Below are positions 1-8,441 of a stretch of DNA of 64,000 nucleotides, piece by piece (the stretch's first letter is position 1; every line of letters starts with the position of its first letter). The stretch lies in assembly GCA_043798355.1 (NCBI GenBank), contig JAZDOT010000002.1, positions 1-64,000 of the forward strand, given 5' to 3'. A program made the position numbers and the translations under genes. The notes beneath the pieces are model-generated. The model was given only the letters and a program-made list of their open reading frames with translations, made no database searches and was not told where the DNA came from. Source of the stretch: JAZDOT01 sp043798355 (lineage in GTDB: Bacteria; Patescibacteriota; Gracilibacteria; Peribacterales; Peribacteraceae).

Positions 1-5
1 CTCGC

Positions 6-200
6 TTATCCCCTAGGAGTGGAGCACTTCCTCAGGATTGCATTGATCACTTCAGGCAATGCACGGAGCACTTGGTCGTTTGGAAAGCGAATGATGCGGT
101 ACCCCAAACGTCGCAGTTCCTCCTCTCGTTCACGATCGTAGTTTTTGTGTGAGATGCGTATCTTATTACGATAGATTGTTCTTCGGTACCTTTGTGGCAT
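6..200 (-). pseudogene. C-terminal fragment of a DUF559-type endonuclease-like protein
   Basis: The 64 readable residues resemble only the C-terminal end of DUF559 proteins, which belong to the Vsr-like/PD-(D/E)XK nuclease group. The recognisable part runs YDREREEELRRLGYRIIRF and continues to a final helix. DUF559 proteins are usually about 110-130 residues, and the catalytic N-terminal half is missing. The first ATG lies inside the 3' end of the neighbouring 529-residue gene, with a 35-base overlap. Bases 14-75 match the interior of the MITE-like element at 21019-21215, where the same reading survives with a stop codon. I infer a decayed remnant rather than a working nuclease. Confidence 0.6.
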
Positions 201-1755
201 CCCGGGTTTGGTTCTTTAAGACTTCCATGATGATGCCTGCCGAGACTTTTGTATTGAGTTTTCCTGGGTCAATCTCTTCCTCTTGCGATTCAAGTCCCCA
301 TTTCTTTCGGATACTCTCGAATTCAAGCGAACGGTCGGGGGGCTTTCCCATTTTCAAATAGAAAATGACATTCCAATGATTATCCAAAATCAGTTCCAAT
401 GATGTTCTGTTCATCTTCACTCTGATATTATTTTTCCTCAATTCTTCACTTAGCGCCTGAATTTTTTTGTGGAAAGAAGATTGGGCCATCAAAATCGCAT
501 GATGGAGCGCATTAAGCGTTGTTCCATTGAGTGGTTTGTTTTGGAAATCCTGTATTTCTGAACGAAACGAATCGTTCATTTCCCGTGCACCGTCACCATC
601 GTTAGAATGGAATTCGACAATTTCGATCGCCGTGATTGTTTTTCGGTCCCCACTTGCATTGATATTGATGAACAGGCCGTTATCCATGTTCCTGTATGCG
701 AGCAAGCAGTGGTTTTCAGGGTAGATACTGAACCCAAACGGCGTTTTTTCTACTTCATGAACCAATGGGGTGTCGTATCTTTTCCTGATTTCCTCCAGAA
801 TAGCATTGTGAATAGCCATGAGTGTAGGCTTATCGATGGTTTTCCCCACATATCCTGCAGTAATCTTGGCAAACCACTCCGGAAAATTTTTGTCTCGCGC
901 CACGCCTAATAGCGGACATAAGGCAAAGTTTTTTATCCTTGTGAGATCCTCGGTCATTACGATATCAAAATCACCGCCAAATTCCTGACGGAAAGCAGTT
1001 TGAACCGCATAACTCATTTTCGCTCCTTCGGATTCTCTTGCAAACAGATCACATCTCAGCGAGCGTCTGTCCGCAGGGTTATCGAAAAACCACAAGCCGC
1101 TGGTTTCATAGGTATACGGCAAATCTTTTACAATCTCCTGGAGATGCTGATGTGCTATTACATTTTTGGTCTTTTCTGAGTCTGACAGGCGATTTTGAGA
1201 GGGGGATGAATTCTGCACAATTTTGCCTTCATTCCCAAATTCAATACCATTGGATGGAACTCTGTGTGCGGCTCGTTCCAATTCGTTGGTCGGCTGGTTG
1301 CCTTGCATATGGGTTGCCGACGTTTCTACTTTCGATTGGCTGCTGTCTCCCACATTTTCAGTCTTCTGGTTGTTCTTCGTGGTTTCTGAATGAAAAAGTG
1401 ACTTAAGAAATACTATCAAATCAGAAATCAAAGTCCCAATTCTTGAAGAAAACGAGCCCCCTTTTTTGGACAATGAGTCGGGTTCGTGAGCAGGTGACGT
1501 CTGCTTCAGGATATTCACAGCAGAAACCAGTATGGGGATTTCTTTGTCTGCTTTTGAAATGATAGCTTCCAGAGCCGGAAGGTCATTGCCCTCTATCTTT
1601 TGACTCAGTTCCGCTGTTCTGCGATGCACTTCTCTTTTCTGCTCTTCACTTAATGCTTGTGGCTCCTCCTTTTGGGGCGTTGCTTCAGCTAAGTGCTCAG
1701 AACGATTGTTCCGCTCAATTTCTTTGGCTGAATTTGGTTTTGGAACTTCAAGCAT
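166..1755 (-). CDS. hypothetical protein, 529 residues, Lys/Glu-rich
   Basis: I do not recognise a family. The first 90 residues are charged and helical, with proline-rich patches. A weakly hydrophobic helix (LISDLIVFLKSLF) lies near residue 110, followed by a polar linker of about 100 residues. From about residue 200 there is a mixed alpha/beta region rich in aromatic residues. There is no signal peptide and no clear catalytic motif. The start is supported by a good promoter (TTGTGA, 16-base spacer, TATAAT) that ends 12 bases before the ATG, so the mRNA has a very short leader or none. The gene looks more AT-rich than the ribosomal genes, which fits an accessory gene. Confidence 0.6.
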   Translation of the reverse strand: MLEVPKPNSAKEIERNNRSEHLAEATPQKEEPQALSEEQKREVHRRTAELSQKIEGNDLPALEAIISKADKEIPILVSAVNILKQTSPAHEPDSLSKKGGSFSSRIGTLISDLIVFLKSLFHSETTKNNQKTENVGDSSQSKVETSATHMQGNQPTNELERAAHRVPSNGIEFGNEGKIVQNSSPSQNRLSDSEKTKNVIAHQHLQEIVKDLPYTYETSGLWFFDNPADRRSLRCDLFARESEGAKMSYAVQTAFRQEFGGDFDIVMTEDLTRIKNFALCPLLGVARDKNFPEWFAKITAGYVGKTIDKPTLMAIHNAILEEIRKRYDTPLVHEVEKTPFGFSIYPENHCLLAYRNMDNGLFININASGDRKTITAIEIVEFHSNDGDGAREMNDSFRSEIQDFQNKPLNGTTLNALHHAILMAQSSFHKKIQALSEELRKNNIRVKMNRTSLELILDNHWNVIFYLKMGKPPDRSLEFESIRKKWGLESQEEEIDPGKLNTKVSAGIIMEVLKNQTRDATKVPKNNLS

Positions 1756-1767
1756 GGTCTTGTGTAT

Positions 1768-1795
1768 ATTATATCATAAGATAACCAAATCACAA
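1768..1795 (-). promoter_or_regulatory. sigma-70-like promoter of the 529-residue hypothetical gene
   Basis: On the minus strand, TTGTGA (1795-1790) and TATAAT (1773-1768) are separated by 16 bases. The ATG follows 12 bases after the -10 hexamer, so transcription would begin within a few bases of the start codon. Confidence 0.6.
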
Positions 1796-1830
1796 TGATC
1801 TGTGTCCCGATATTTCACGCTCAAAATCTC

Positions 1831-1859
1831 TTGCAAATCATTAAAACATACTAGACAAT
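1831..1859 (+). promoter_or_regulatory. candidate promoter of the first TrmB-like regulator
   Basis: TTGCAA (1831-1836), a 17-base spacer and GACAAT (1854-1859) lie eight bases before the chosen ATG at 1868. This supports a leaderless transcript and the internal ATG over the GTG at 1802. Confidence 0.4.
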
Positions 1860-1867
1860 ACTATGCG

Positions 1868-2644
1868 ATGCGTAGCAAGCTCCAGTCACTCCTCCGCATG
1901 GCCGATCTCAAAGAGGAGGAAGTACAGGTGTACCTCTGGCTCCTGAAATTACAGAAGAGCTCCATTCCGGAACTCCGCGCGAAGACGCACCTCCCGAACA
2001 TCACGGTCTACCGCGCGGTGCAGCGGCTCGTCGGTCGGGAGCTCATCGAGCGCGAGCCGGTCAACCGCAAACAATCGCTCTACAAGCCCCTCACGCTCAA
2101 GCGCCTCATTCGCAAAGTCTCCGCAGAGCAGCTGCAGCTCCGCCGCCTGGAACTGGCGCTGAAGAACCTCGACTCCTACCTTCCGTTCATGGATATGGAG
2201 CAGGAGGAGCCAGCGGAAGATATCTCCGTGCGCTTGGGGAAAGACGCCTTCAAGGAAGAGTACCTGAAGTTCCCCGAAGTGCTCGAGAATGAGTACCTGC
2301 ACATCGGTAATCTCAGTAACCTCTGGAAGACGCTCGGCTTCACGTACGAGTCGCCGGAGGAGCGCGGCTTCATCCGGCGCCGCTGCGCGCGCAATCTCTT
2401 CGCGCGCGTTCTGGATGTTCCCACAGAGGATTCCCTGAAGGTGCAGGCGAATGATTCCCGGGAGAAGCGCACGCTCGTTTTCAAGGATCGGATCCCCATC
2501 AAGGAGGACTTCCTCCTCATCGGCGAGAAGCAGGTCGGTCACTTCGTCTGCAATTCCGATGCTCCGCGCGTGATCATCATGAAGAGTCCCACCCTCCTCG
2601 CTCTGCATCATGACTATTTCGAAAAGCTGTGGAAGAGTGCGTAG
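1868..2644 (+). CDS. TrmB-like winged-helix transcriptional regulator
   Basis: The protein has 258 residues. The N-terminal 80 or so form a winged helix of the TrmB/MarR type (motif ELRAKTHLPNITVYRAVQRL as the recognition helix), followed by a coiled segment rich in Arg, Leu and Glu. The C-terminal domain ends like the other two TrmB proteins in this window (HDYFEKLWKSA here, YKDYFETLWKMGRG in the second). TrmB proteins are sugar- or ligand-sensing repressors or activators, but no ligand can be named here. An in-frame GTG at 1802 would add 22 residues. I prefer ATG 1868 because a -10-like element sits just upstream and the domain starts there. Cys-rich paralog 1 follows 136 bases downstream on the same strand. 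Confidence 0.75.
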   Translation: MRSKLQSLLRMADLKEEEVQVYLWLLKLQKSSIPELRAKTHLPNITVYRAVQRLVGRELIEREPVNRKQSLYKPLTLKRLIRKVSAEQLQLRRLELALKNLDSYLPFMDMEQEEPAEDISVRLGKDAFKEEYLKFPEVLENEYLHIGNLSNLWKTLGFTYESPEERGFIRRRCARNLFARVLDVPTEDSLKVQANDSREKRTLVFKDRIPIKEDFLLIGEKQVGHFVCNSDAPRVIIMKSPTLLALHHDYFEKLWKSA

Positions 2645-2780
2645 AAAAGATTTTTTCGGCGTATGAAAAATGCTGATACTCATTTGTGAGCTTCTGGAAG
2701 GAAAAAACACCAATTCAATACCCATCATCCGGCATCTCTTTGAGTTCTTCCGTTTCCGTGCGCACGATAGGGGCAAGGCA

Positions 2781-4457
2781 ATGGACTGCACATGTGCCAT
2801 GACCGGCCAATCGTTCACCGTCACGGACGAAGAGCTCGCATTCTTGCGACAGGTTTCACCGGTGATTGCCGACAAAACGTTTCTGATTCCCCCTCCTCAA
2901 CTCTGTCCCGATTGCAGACAGCAGAGAAGGCTCACGTACAGGAATGAGCGGACGTTCTACCGGCGGACATGCAGTCAGTGCGGCAGGAACATCCTCGCGC
3001 TCTATCCGGCGGATGCCCCCTGTCCGGTGTTCTGCGACACCTGCTACTGGGGAGACCGATGGGATCCGCTGCAGTACGGTTTTCCATTCGACCCTTCGCA
3101 GCCGTTTTTCACGCAGTTCGCCGTTCTCCAGCGTACCGTTCCACACCTCTTCTTCTCCTCAACGAATTCCGAGAACAGCGAGTACTGCAACCACGTGAGT
3201 TTCATGAAGAACTGCTACCTCGTCCACGGGTCCATGCACTCGCAGAACTGCTACTACTCGACGCGCGCCTTCCGGTGCAGCGATTGCATGGATTGCCTTT
3301 TTATCAATGACTGCGAACTCTGCTACGAATGCGTGAATTGCGATGAGTGTTACGACGTGCGTCACGCTTATCATTGCCAGGGATGTCACACGTCTTGCTG
3401 GATTCAACACTGCCACGCGAGCAGGGATCTCCTCTTCTGCGTCAACCGCCGGCAGGCGCAGTACCAGATTCTCAATCAGCAGAAGACGCGCGGAGAATAT
3501 GAGCGGATCAAGGGGGAGATCGATGCATCTCCCGAGGCGCAAAAACGCTTCCTCGCGGACTTCCAGCATCTTCTGCTCGACTCTCCCATTCCATCGAGGA
3601 TCGTGGACCTGGCGGAAGCCTGTACGGGAAACTACATCCGGCAGTGTCGCAGTTGCCATCACGTCTTCGATGCGCAGAAGTGCCAGAACGTGCGTTTCGG
3701 CTTCGATACGGAAGCGATGAACGATTGTCAGGACATCTACTCCGTCTACGGCCCCGGCGAACTCTGCTACGAACTTTATTCCGCAAATAACGCGCACTCT
3801 ACGCTCTTCAGCCATGACTGCTGGCCTGCGGAGGATCTCCTGTACTGCGATCACTGCTTCGGATGCTCGAAGTGTTTCGGATGTCTGGGATTGCACAAAA
3901 AATCGTATTGCATCCTGAACAGGCAATACACGAAAGAAGAGTACGAAGCATTGACGCCGCGCATCATTGAGCACATGCAACATGGGAAGGAATTCGGGGA
4001 GTTCTTCCCGGCCAAGCACTCACCATTCGCCTACAACGAGACACCCGCACAGGAATACTTTCCGATGACGAGGGGGGCGGTCGAACAGCGCGGTTGGGCT
4101 TTTCGAGAGCAGAGAGACGAGATGCCGAATGTATCCAGAGTGATCCGGTCCACGCGATTGCCGGTACAGATCGAGGATGTTCCCGATGACATCCTCAACT
4201 GGGCAGTCGAATGCGAAGTGACCAAACGCCCGTTCAAGATCATCAAACAAGAATTGGATTTCTACCGGAAGATGCATGTACCCGTTCCGCATGTTCATCC
4301 GGATGAACGTCACCGTCGGCGCATGAACCTGCGCAATCCCCGTAAGTTGTGGAATCGCCAATGTGCCAACTGCCAAAAGCCAATAGCTACGAGCTATTCT
4401 CCGGACAGGCCTGAGACGGTGTATTGCGAGGAGTGTTACCTGAAGGAAGTCTACTGA
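2781..4457 (+). CDS. Cys-rich zinc-ribbon/cysteine-ladder protein, paralog 1
   Basis: The function is unknown. The protein has 558 residues, and I count 43 cysteines. Order of parts: N-terminal ribbon (CTC near residue 3, CPDC near 40, then RNERTFYRRTCSQC), a conserved WDPLQYG...PFF block at about 90-115, a first cysteine ladder at about 130-225 with CxxC or CxC every few residues, a helical linker, and a second ladder at about 300-370 ending FGCLGLHKKSYCILNRQY. Then come FAYNET, DDILNWAVEC, KRPFKIIKQELDFYR and a C-terminal ribbon CANC...YCEECYLKEVY. The spacing suggests a structural metal-binding or solenoid scaffold. ATG 2781 is chosen because all paralogs start at the ribbon, although the frame is open from 2670. 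There is no signal peptide or membrane segment. It sits downstream of a TrmB-like regulator. Confidence 0.85.
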   Translation: MDCTCAMTGQSFTVTDEELAFLRQVSPVIADKTFLIPPPQLCPDCRQQRRLTYRNERTFYRRTCSQCGRNILALYPADAPCPVFCDTCYWGDRWDPLQYGFPFDPSQPFFTQFAVLQRTVPHLFFSSTNSENSEYCNHVSFMKNCYLVHGSMHSQNCYYSTRAFRCSDCMDCLFINDCELCYECVNCDECYDVRHAYHCQGCHTSCWIQHCHASRDLLFCVNRRQAQYQILNQQKTRGEYERIKGEIDASPEAQKRFLADFQHLLLDSPIPSRIVDLAEACTGNYIRQCRSCHHVFDAQKCQNVRFGFDTEAMNDCQDIYSVYGPGELCYELYSANNAHSTLFSHDCWPAEDLLYCDHCFGCSKCFGCLGLHKKSYCILNRQYTKEEYEALTPRIIEHMQHGKEFGEFFPAKHSPFAYNETPAQEYFPMTRGAVEQRGWAFREQRDEMPNVSRVIRSTRLPVQIEDVPDDILNWAVECEVTKRPFKIIKQELDFYRKMHVPVPHVHPDERHRRRMNLRNPRKLWNRQCANCQKPIATSYSPDRPETVYCEECYLKEVY

Positions 4458-4463
4458 AGATTT

Positions 4464-4794
4464 TTCCTCTCCCCCAGACCCCTCCCCGCCCAACCTACAC
4501 GCCTACCCGGGGAGGGGAGCACGCTTTCCACATTGCATAGTGCATGTGTAGAACGGTGCGCATATTTCATGAATGTTGATTCCTTGATACCCTGCGCTTA
4601 GCCTGCAGGCGTAGCGCAGGCACCTTGTCGTAGTCGACGTGCAGGGTCGGATGCCCTGCACTGTCGAAATCGGATTCACTCACGGTACATGAGCGGATCA
4701 TCGTATTCTTTCGCGAGAGGTGATCAAGCAGTCTCCCCCTCCCCGTGCGGGCAGCGCCGCGGGGCGGGGAGGGGGCGCATAGGGGGGAGAGGAA
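4464..4794. repeat. MITE-like element with inverted GC-rich ends (copy B)
   Basis: The left end reads TTCCTCTCCCCC followed by ACCCCTCCCC. The right end, read in reverse, gives TTCCTCTCCCCC followed by CCCCCTCCCC, so the element has imperfect terminal inverted repeats. Each half can also fold on itself (CCCCTCCCC with GGGGAGGGG). The part around 4500-4545 (GGAGGGGAGCACG followed by ATTGCAT) matches copy C at 21019-21215 and the DUF559 fragment at 1-80. It begins six bases after the stop of Cys-rich paralog 1. No gene is supported in the 4458-4866 gap, and the open frame 4567-4821 on the minus strand looks like translated repeat. Confidence 0.65.
4591..4620. repeat. 30-base palindrome (REP-like) inside copy B
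   Basis: CCTGCGCT (4591-4598) pairs with AGCGCAGG (4613-4620), and the centre GCCTGCAGGC is itself a perfect palindrome. No T-run follows, so I do not call it a terminator. Confidence 0.5.
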
Positions 4795-4866
4795 GATCAA
4801 GGGAAGCCCCAAATCAGCCACGGAACCCGTTTACTCAAGACCTAAAATAAGGGATAATAGCTGGAG

Positions 4867-7107
4867 ATGGCCGGACTGCGTTATCTCCACATCATCGTGC
4901 CGCAGGGGACGGCGGGGGAGAAGAAGCTGGAGGTCAAGTTCCAGGATCTTCTCGTGAGCCTGCGCAATACCGTGACGGGTGTGCGGTTTTCGTTCGAATA
5001 CCTCGGCTACGAGCAGTACACGTACTTCTACGCGGTCATGGAGGAGAAATATATGGAGACGATCGAGGGTCTCATCTATGCGACTTTCCCCGATGCCGAG
5101 ATCCGCGAAACGAAGGATTATGCCGCCTCCCTCGATCCGGCAAGGCATGCATTTGCCGGATGCGAGCTTTATCCCAAGGAGAGTGACGTGTATCCCATCA
5201 AGACGTACGACAAATTCGAGGAGGACAGCATGTCGCGGCTCTTCTCGGTCCTCTCCAAAATAGACAGCGGCGAGCAGGTGTGGGTGCAGATCATCTCGGA
5301 ACCCAGAGCGGACAACGCCGCCTACCACTTTTTCCACAACCTACGCTTCCGGATCGCCGGATTCCTGAAGTTCTTCTCCCCGCGGGATCACTTGCGCAAG
5401 GAGGGGTACCGAGGCATCCAGGCCGTCCGCGCGAAGGCGGCGCACGCGAAGGACGAGACGAAGCCGTACGAAGTCTCCATCCGCTGCGCGTATCTTTCGA
5501 AGAATTTCGAAGAGGCGAAGCGGAAGCTCACGGCGGTACAGAACAGCTTCTACCACTTCAACGATTCCGATATCAACGGGTTCACCTCCTCACGCTCAAC
5601 CAATGCGGATTCTTTCCTGAAGAGGTACCGCGCGCGCGGGCACGCGAAGAAATTTGTTCTGAGTTCGATGGAACTGGCCACAATCTTCCACTTCCCGAAT
5701 GCTGACTACGTGCATCACATCGTGCACGTCCTCGCGCGCAAGTCCGATCCTCCGCAGGACCTCCCGCGGGCCGGTGAGAAGGAAGTGAGCACGTTCGGCA
5801 TCACCAATTACCACAATAACTTCGTGAAGTTTGGCATCCGCCTCGAGGATCGCCGACGCCATCTCTACGTCGTCGGAAAATCGGGCGTGGGGAAATCGAA
5901 GCTCCTCGAACTCCTCATCCACGAGGATCTCGACCGCGGGCGCGGGGTGGCCGTACTCGATCCGCACGGGGACCTCGTTGATAACGTTCTCCGGTTCGTT
6001 CCGAAGCACCGCATCGACGACGTCGTCCTCTTCGACCCGTCCGACACGGAGTTCCCCATCGCCTTCAACCCGCTCGAGCAGGTGGAGGATGCCTACAAGA
6101 TGCAGCTCACCATCGGCTTCCTCGACATCTTCAAGAAGCTCTTCGGCGATAACTGGACGTACCGTCTCGAGCACGTGTTGCGCTATACCACGCTCGCGCT
6201 CCTCGACAGCCCGAATACCACGGTGCTCTCGATCCTGAAGATGCTTAATGACAAGAACTACCGCCAGAAGATCGTGGCGCGCATCCAGGACAACGTCGTG
6301 AAGAGCTTCTGGGTCTCGGAGTTCGCCGCGTGGAGCGAAAAGTTCGATGCCGAGGCCATCACGCCGCTCCTCAACAAGGTCGGTCAGTTCGTGGCGACGA
6401 ACATGATTCGCAACATCATCGGACAGAGTGACACGAAGTTCAAAATCCGCGACATCATGGACGGGAAGAAGATCCTGCTCATGAAGGTGTCGAAAGGACT
6501 CCTGGGAGAGGAGAACTCGTCGCTTCTCGGCTCCATGATCATCACGAAGATGTACCAGGCGGCCATGAGCCGCGCGGACGTTCTCGAGGAGCAGCGCTCT
6601 GACTTCTACTTCTACGTGGATGAGTTCCAGAACTTCGCGACGGATACCTTCTACGAGATTCTCTCCGAGGCGCGCAAGTATCACCTCAATCTGACCATCG
6701 CCCATCAGTACATGGGGCAACTCTCAAGCAAGATCCGCCAGACGGTCTTCGGCAACGTGGGGTCCATGATCAGTTTCCGCGTGGGGGCGGAGGATGCGAC
6801 GGTGCTCGAGAAGGAGTACGAGCCGATCTTCAAGGAACGCGACATCATCAACCTCGGTGTGCGTGAGTTCTACATCAAGATGTCGGTGAAAGGGGAGAGC
6901 CGCGATCCGTTCTCCGGCCGGACGGTGGATGTCCCGAAAGTCACGGCGGATCACTCCAGCGAGATCCGTGCGCTCTCGCGGGCGAAGTACTGCCAGGCGA
7001 AGCAGAAGGTGGAAGAGACCCTGAAGAAGTGGGACGAGGCTGCCAGTGCTCCGCCGAAGGAGGGTGAAGTGGATACGGAAGAGCAGTTCGACGAACCGAT
7101 TATCTAG
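4867..7107 (+). CDS. type IV secretion-type DNA-binding/coupling ATPase (VirD4/TraD-like)
   Basis: The protein has 746 residues. The first 330 or so form an alpha/beta domain of the sort found in CPR homologues of this ATPase. A Walker A motif, GKSGVGKSKL, lies near residue 336, followed by AVLDPHGDLVDN, typical of the VirD4/TraG/HerA superfamily. Walker B is FYFYVDEFQNF near residue 580, followed by a sensor region TIAHQYMGQL and a conserved ISFRVGAEDA. The family moves DNA or pumps macromolecules as a hexamer at the membrane. No transmembrane helix is evident here, and no other conjugation or secretion gene is close by. The role (DNA uptake, conjugation or pilus-linked export) is therefore open. 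Confidence 0.75.
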   Translation: MAGLRYLHIIVPQGTAGEKKLEVKFQDLLVSLRNTVTGVRFSFEYLGYEQYTYFYAVMEEKYMETIEGLIYATFPDAEIRETKDYAASLDPARHAFAGCELYPKESDVYPIKTYDKFEEDSMSRLFSVLSKIDSGEQVWVQIISEPRADNAAYHFFHNLRFRIAGFLKFFSPRDHLRKEGYRGIQAVRAKAAHAKDETKPYEVSIRCAYLSKNFEEAKRKLTAVQNSFYHFNDSDINGFTSSRSTNADSFLKRYRARGHAKKFVLSSMELATIFHFPNADYVHHIVHVLARKSDPPQDLPRAGEKEVSTFGITNYHNNFVKFGIRLEDRRRHLYVVGKSGVGKSKLLELLIHEDLDRGRGVAVLDPHGDLVDNVLRFVPKHRIDDVVLFDPSDTEFPIAFNPLEQVEDAYKMQLTIGFLDIFKKLFGDNWTYRLEHVLRYTTLALLDSPNTTVLSILKMLNDKNYRQKIVARIQDNVVKSFWVSEFAAWSEKFDAEAITPLLNKVGQFVATNMIRNIIGQSDTKFKIRDIMDGKKILLMKVSKGLLGEENSSLLGSMIITKMYQAAMSRADVLEEQRSDFYFYVDEFQNFATDTFYEILSEARKYHLNLTIAHQYMGQLSSKIRQTVFGNVGSMISFRVGAEDATVLEKEYEPIFKERDIINLGVREFYIKMSVKGESRDPFSGRTVDVPKVTADHSSEIRALSRAKYCQAKQKVEETLKKWDEAASAPPKEGEVDTEEQFDEPII

Positions 7108-7140
7108 GGATTAGGATTAGGATTAGGGTTAGGGTTAGGG
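7107..7140 (+). repeat. GGNTTA (telomere-like) hexamer array 1
   Basis: About five and a half imperfect units of GGATTA/GGGTTA begin at the last base of the preceding stop codon. The G-rich strand is the + strand. Confidence 0.85.
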
Positions 7141-7182
7141 CGAAGAAGAGCCCGAGTGGATCATGGAAAATGCAAAAATACC

Positions 7183-7201
7183 ACATACCACATACCACAT
7201 A
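7183..7201. repeat. TACCACA heptamer tract
   Basis: Nearly three tandem copies of TACCACA lie between the convergent ATPase and transporter genes. Confidence 0.7.
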
Positions 7202-7202
7202 C

Positions 7203-7856
7203 TTATTCCGGCTTTCTCAGAAACCAGATTCCCACGTAACTCAAGGGCGTGTAGACGATGCCCATGCCGACCTTGAAGAGCCACCACGGGATCATGATGA
7301 GGATGATGGTTTTCACGGGGTACACGCCGACGAAAGCAATGGCCATCCAGATGGAAGTATCGATGAGCTGTCCCCAGAGGTTCGAGAGGTTGGAGCGTAG
7401 CCAGAAGAATCTCCCGCCCAACTTCGCCTTGAGGAAGAAGAACGAGAAGACGTCCTGATACTCTCCGACGATGAAGGCAACCAGCGAGGCGACGGTGAAG
7501 CGGAACGAGAGGCTGAAAATCTGGTTGTATGCCTCCGGCATGAGAAAATCTTTCGATGTGGGCATCACGTTCGAGAGCAGATTGAAGCCGAGGAAGACGA
7601 CGAGGCTCCAGAAGCCCATTTGGACGAAGAGCCGCGCCATCTTCTTGCCGTAGACTTCGCCGATGACATCGGTCGTGAGGAAGACGAGCGGGAAGGCGAA
7701 GATGGCCGTCGAGAGGTGCGTAGAGAAGAGGAACGGCATCAGCTTGATGCCGACGGTGTTCGATGCGAAGAGGGACGTGAGGTACAGGGTCAGGACGAGG
7801 ACCATTTTGTAGTCCATGGGGCGCTGCGGCTCGGAAGGGGAGGGGGGAGTGGGCAT
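7203..7856 (-). CDS. yhhQ: queuosine precursor transporter (YhhQ/VUT family)
   Basis: The protein has 217 residues and about six hydrophobic segments. Family hallmarks are visible: an early SNTVGIKLMPF segment, FLTTDVIGEVYGKK, a central SNLWGQLIDTSIW, and a closing helix followed by FLRKPE. Members import queuosine precursors (preQ0/preQ1 or queuine) across the inner membrane for modification of tRNA position 34. This fits an organism that salvages rather than makes the base, and no queuosine biosynthesis gene is seen here. The gene is convergent with the upstream ATPase. A second Met at residue 14 (MDYKMVLVL) is an equally plausible start, because the first 13 residues are Pro/Ser-rich. Confidence 0.8.
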   Translation of the reverse strand: MPTPPSPSEPQRPMDYKMVLVLTLYLTSLFASNTVGIKLMPFLFSTHLSTAIFAFPLVFLTTDVIGEVYGKKMARLFVQMGFWSLVVFLGFNLLSNVMPTSKDFLMPEAYNQIFSLSFRFTVASLVAFIVGEYQDVFSFFFLKAKLGGRFFWLRSNLSNLWGQLIDTSIWMAIAFVGVYPVKTIILIMIPWWLFKVGMGIVYTPLSYVGIWFLRKPE

Positions 7857-7898
7857 GGGGACAGTGTAACGAGTTTCCTGATTCTGAAAAGCACATAA

Positions 7899-7926
7899 AA
7901 AGCGCCCCGTACTACGGAGGCGCTTT
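7899..7926 (-). terminator. intrinsic terminator of the histone-like gene
   Basis: AAAGCGCC pairs with GGCGCTTT (7899-7906 with 7919-7926) across a 12-base loop. In the minus-strand transcript the stem is followed by a run of T. It lies 20 bases past the stop of the histone-fold gene. Confidence 0.75.
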
Positions 7927-7945
7927 CCATTGGACGATCTGAAAA

Positions 7946-8116
7946 CTAAAGATCCTCCGGGCGGACCGTCTTGCGGCCGTTGGCCTTGGCGCGGGCGACA
8001 GCCTTCTTCACGCCCTCCTCGACGACACCGCTCACAGCATCCGCAAGATCACCAGAAGACATCATGTTGAGCTTCTTAATGAGCTCCTTCAGCTTCGAAG
8101 CAACGACGTAACTCAT
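7946..8116 (-). CDS. bacterial histone-fold protein (single histone fold, 56 residues)
   Basis: This short gene encodes MSYVVASKLKELIKKLNMMS, a central amphipathic helix (DLADAVSGVVEEGVKKAVAR), and ends AKANGRKTVRPEDL. The short helix, strand, long helix, R-K-T strand and PEDL pattern is that of archaeal and bacterial minimal histones. The GRKTVRPEDL tail is especially diagnostic. Such proteins dimerise and bind or bend DNA, or compact the nucleoid. The gene has its own promoter (TTGCGC, 18 bases, TAGAAT) and its own terminator, so it is monocistronic. It is shorter than the two-fold or extended archaeal histones. An alternative is a generic small helical protein, but the terminal motif makes this unlikely. 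Confidence 0.85.
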   Translation of the reverse strand: MSYVVASKLKELIKKLNMMSSGDLADAVSGVVEEGVKKAVARAKANGRKTVRPEDL

Positions 8117-8149
8117 GGGAGAGTGGGTAAAAAGATAAAAAGCTTCGCG

Positions 8150-8179
8150 ATTCTACGCAGGCGGGATTGCTCTGCGCAA
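8150..8179 (-). promoter_or_regulatory. promoter of the histone-fold gene
   Basis: On the minus strand, TTGCGC (8179-8174), an 18-base spacer and TAGAAT (8155-8150) predict a leader of about 27 bases. That leader contains no Shine-Dalgarno sequence. The remaining 8180-8441 stretch is the divergent control region before Cys-rich paralog 2 and shows no further gene. A GC-rich repeat-like patch lies near 8297-8330. Confidence 0.55.
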
Positions 8180-8441
8180 GTGATTTTGTGAACTTACGGG
8201 CGAATCGGGCAAAAATGTGCAATTGACGGATGGCGGTTTCCTATGTGAAGAGCTTTTCTGCGTGATTGTCAGCGGTGCATGATAAGCCATCAGCCTCCCC
8301 ACTTTGCGCACTGCGCTCCGCGGGGCATGTCAGCCTTTAGCCATGAGCGACAGGTGAACGATAGCGTGTTTCATTGGGTTCTCGCCGATGATCGAAGGGG
8401 GATAGAGTATGCTTCACTCGTCACTGTGGCATACTTCCTTC

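Noticed and set aside
4567..4821. 84-codon open frame on the minus strand
   Set aside because: It translates the inverted-repeat ends of MITE-like copy B (SPLCAPSPPRGAART). It matches copy C only as repeat DNA.
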